Source: an uncultured Porphyromonadaceae bacterium
GTDB lineage: Bacteria; Bacteroidota; Bacteroidia; Bacteroidales; Muribaculaceae
Assembly: GCA_900546835.1 (NCBI GenBank)
Contig: UREH01000120.1
Coordinates: 1-7,153 of the forward strand
Direction of reading: 5' to 3'
Length of the DNA: 7,153 bases
Both the position numbers and the translations under genes were made by a program. Below, piece after piece: positions 5,342 through 7,153 of this stretch (the stretch's first letter is position 1; each line of letters starts with the position of its first letter). The notes under the pieces are model-generated. The model was not told the origin of the DNA. It saw only the letters and a list, made by a program, of their open reading frames with translations, and searched no databases.

Positions 5342-7009
5342 TCAAGCCTGAGGGTCAGTCCAGCGACCGTCGGCCTTGATGAGCGCCACAAGGCGGTCTA
5401 CGGCCTGCTCCGAGGGGATATTCTTCTCCACGGCCACCTTGCCGTGATAGAGCGACACATTTCCGGCGGCGGCGCCCACATAACCGTAGTCGGCATCGGC
5501 CATCTCACCGGGACCATTGACGATACACCCCATCACGGCGATTTTCAGCCCCTTGAGGTGGGATGTGGCAGCCTTTACCACCTTCACGGTGGCCTGGAGG
5601 TCGAACATCGTTCGCCCGCATCCCGGACACGACACGAACTCCGTGCGGCTCACGCGGCGGCGCGCTGCCTGAAGGATGCCCAGCGAGAGGCGGCCGATGG
5701 CTTCAGCATCCATCTTCGCGGCGCGGATTTCCACGCCGTCGACGAGGCCATCGAGCAGCAACGTGCCGAAGTCGGCCGAAGCGCGTATCACCACCTTCTC
5801 AGGCTCCAGTTGGCCGTAGTCGAGGCATACCACAACAGGATTGTCAGCGCCGGCGCGCATCATGCCGTGGATGGCGGCGGCAACCTCTCCTACGGGGTTG
5901 GCATGGTGCGAGGTCAGCGCCACAATATGGTCGGGCGCACCCTTGGCGGCTGCGGCGACGGCTTCAGGCCCCACGGAGGCGTCGAGACGCAGAAGCGGCG
6001 CCTCAATCTCATCCAGTCCGGGCACTACGGGCACATTCTCGCCACCGGCGTTGCCGATGGCACGGCTATGGCGCTGCGCGGGAGCCAGCGGGTCATAGCC
6101 CTCAACGGCCCGGGCCTCGATGCGAGGCGCCGATGCGCGCGCGGCGATATAGTCTACGAGTTCGCGGGCTACGGGAATCTCGGCCTCCGGTTCCTCGCTG
6201 AGGCTCACGCGGATAGTATCGCCGATACCGTGGGCGAGCAGAGTGCCGATTCCCACAGCCGAGCGCACGCGGCCGTCCTCGCCGTCGCCGGCTTCGGTTA
6301 CGCCCAGGTGGAGCGGGAACGCCATTCCTTCGGCCTCCATGGCCGCCACGAGGCGGCGCACTGTCTCCACCATCACCACGGTGTTGCTTGCTTTTATCGA
6401 GATTACAATATCGGTGAAATCGCGGTCGCGGGCCACGCGCAGGAATTCCATGGCGCTCTCCACCATCCCGGCGGGAGTGTCGCCGTAGCGGCTCATGATA
6501 CGGTCGGAGAGCGACCCGTGGTTCACTCCGATGCGCACGGCCGTATGGTTGCGGCGGCATATGTCGAGAAATGGGCCGAACGTGTCGGCGATTTTCCGCA
6601 GCTCGGCGGCATATTGCTCGTCGGTATACTCGATCTGCTTGAAGACGCGCCCGGGGTCGACGAAATTGCCGGGGTTGATGCGCACCTTGTCTACGGTCTC
6701 GGCGGCGGCGAAAGCCGCGCGCGGGTTGAAATGGATGTCGGCCACCAGCGGCATCGTGCAGCCGGCCTCGCGAAGGCGGCGGCGAATCTCACCCATGGCC
6801 TGCGCCTCGCGCACACCCTGGGCTGTAAGGCGGTCAATGTCGGCTCCGGCAGCGGCGATGCGCAGCGCCTGAGCCACGGAGGCCTCGACGTCGGTTGTAG
6901 TGGTGTTGTTCATCGACTGCAGGCGGATGGGGTTATGGCCACCCACGTCGACCGACGCCACATGCGCCACCGACGAGCGTCGGCGGCTGTAGTTGAATAT
7001 ATCGTTCAT
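5342..7009 (-). CDS. ispG: IspG, 4-hydroxy-3-methylbut-2-enyl-diphosphate synthase, three-domain type
   Basis: IspG (GcpE) converts methylerythritol cyclodiphosphate to HMBPP, the penultimate step of the MEP isoprenoid pathway, in the cytoplasm. The 555 residues match the longer Bacteroidetes/plant type: an N-terminal TIM-barrel (NPIRLQSM at 26-33, PLVADIHFNPR at 87-97, RINPGNF at 110-116), a middle inserted domain (about 295-440), and a C-terminal iron-sulfur domain. The [4Fe-4S] ligands are all present: C461 and C464 in CPGCGRTMFD, C495 in GCIVNGPGE, and the fourth ligand E502. It is somewhat shorter than Bacteroides versions as I recall them. An unusual point is IDRLTAQG at 58-65 where relatives have a hydrophobic residue in place of D59 (YVRLTTQG or IVRV). 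The start ATG lies six bases after the purE stop, so these two are one transcription unit, with the M16 gene following. The promoter is outside the window. Confidence 0.97.
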   Translation of the reverse strand: MNDIFNYSRRRSSVAHVASVDVGGHNPIRLQSMNNTTTTDVEASVAQALRIAAAGADIDRLTAQGVREAQAMGEIRRRLREAGCTMPLVADIHFNPRAAFAAAETVDKVRINPGNFVDPGRVFKQIEYTDEQYAAELRKIADTFGPFLDICRRNHTAVRIGVNHGSLSDRIMSRYGDTPAGMVESAMEFLRVARDRDFTDIVISIKASNTVVMVETVRRLVAAMEAEGMAFPLHLGVTEAGDGEDGRVRSAVGIGTLLAHGIGDTIRVSLSEEPEAEIPVARELVDYIAARASAPRIEARAVEGYDPLAPAQRHSRAIGNAGGENVPVVPGLDEIEAPLLRLDASVGPEAVAAAAKGAPDHIVALTSHHANPVGEVAAAIHGMMRAGADNPVVVCLDYGQLEPEKVVIRASADFGTLLLDGLVDGVEIRAAKMDAEAIGRLSLGILQAARRRVSRTEFVSCPGCGRTMFDLQATVKVVKAATSHLKGLKIAVMGCIVNGPGEMADADYGYVGAAAGNVSLYHGKVAVEKNIPSEQAVDRLVALIKADGRWTDPQA

Positions 7010-7015
7010 TATCGG

Positions 7016-7153
7016 TCAGTTGGTTTTGAAGTCGTAGGCTATGGCCGCGAGCTCCTCGTTGGCCTTTACGATTTTCTTGCCGAGGTCGGCGCGCCAGCCG
7101 CCGTAGCGTGCTGCCAGGTCGGCGTCGGCGAGGCTGAGGATACGCACGGCGAG
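7016..7153 (-). CDS. purE: PurE, N5-carboxyaminoimidazole ribonucleotide mutase, C-terminal 45 residues (partial)
   Basis: The minus-strand frame entering from the right edge gives 45 residues ending at TGA 7018-7016. It reads LAVRILSLADADLAARY, then KKIVKANEELAAIAYDFKTN. The AVRIL segment followed by a charged C-terminal helix with KANEEL and a final KTN matches the end of Bacteroidetes PurE as I know it. PurE rearranges N5-CAIR to CAIR in purine synthesis. The catalytic N-terminal part is outside the window. The purE-ispG order, often with gcvH upstream, is familiar in Bacteroides and supports the call. Confidence 0.8.
   Translation of the reverse strand, partial: LAVRILSLADADLAARYGGWRADLGKKIVKANEELAAIAYDFKTN

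Noticed and set aside
5343..5345. TTG start for the M16 peptidase overlapping the ispG stop
   Set aside because: Would add ten residues (TPRKILKTG) not typical of the family; ATG at 5315 fits the usual N-terminus better.
5563..6201. 212-codon open frame on the plus strand inside ispG
   Set aside because: Arg/Pro/Gly-rich shadow of the GC-rich ispG gene on the other strand; no motif and no promoter.
6102..6560. 152-codon minus-strand frame overlapping ispG
   Set aside because: Out-of-frame shadow of ispG, low-complexity Arg/Pro/Gly composition.
1..7153. CRISPR array, tRNA or rRNA
   Set aside because: No regularly spaced repeats, and no tRNA cloverleaf or rRNA-like sequence seen on either strand.

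Overview
The window looks like a Bacteroidales chromosome, most plausibly a GC-rich gut family such as Muribaculaceae. The evidence is a purE-ispG gene order known from Bacteroides relatives, a long three-domain IspG, a C-terminal tail of the type IX secretion sorting kind, and Bacteroidetes-type promoter elements (TAnnTTTG) instead of sigma70 boxes. The genus is inferred, not read directly.

Layout. Positions 1 to about 1660 are foreign: AT-richer DNA carrying the N-terminal part of a Bacteroidales tyrosine recombinase (minus strand, running off the left edge), a 37-codon basic small ORF, a Bacteroidetes promoter with a hairpin leader driving a 72-aa winged-helix-like protein, and a roughly 430-bp stretch holding a minus-strand ORF broken at a run of seven G. 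Positions about 1660 to 3919 are the 3' part of a large secreted endonuclease/exonuclease/phosphatase (EEP) family protein whose N-terminus, signal peptide and first catalytic motifs are missing. The simplest reading is that the end of an integrative element interrupts the EEP gene near 1616-1670. Positions 3920-4100 are a convergent intergenic region with two strong hairpins. Positions 4101-7153 (minus strand, GC-rich) are a tight housekeeping operon: purE (3' end only), ispG, then an M16 zinc peptidase.

How the genes work together. The right-hand operon is core metabolism: PurE in purine synthesis, IspG in the MEP isoprenoid pathway, and a processing-peptidase-like M16 protein probably co-transcribed with them. 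The left part is a mobile-element end: the recombinase probably moves the element, and the small winged-helix candidate may regulate it. The EEP remnant is probably not made as a functional enzyme in this configuration.

I did not find a clear new defence or mobile system. The items most worth a second look are the element/EEP junction, the 12-bp direct repeat that brackets a 467-bp segment and splits the end of the small winged-helix gene, the broken ORF at the G tract, and the palindrome between the convergent genes.
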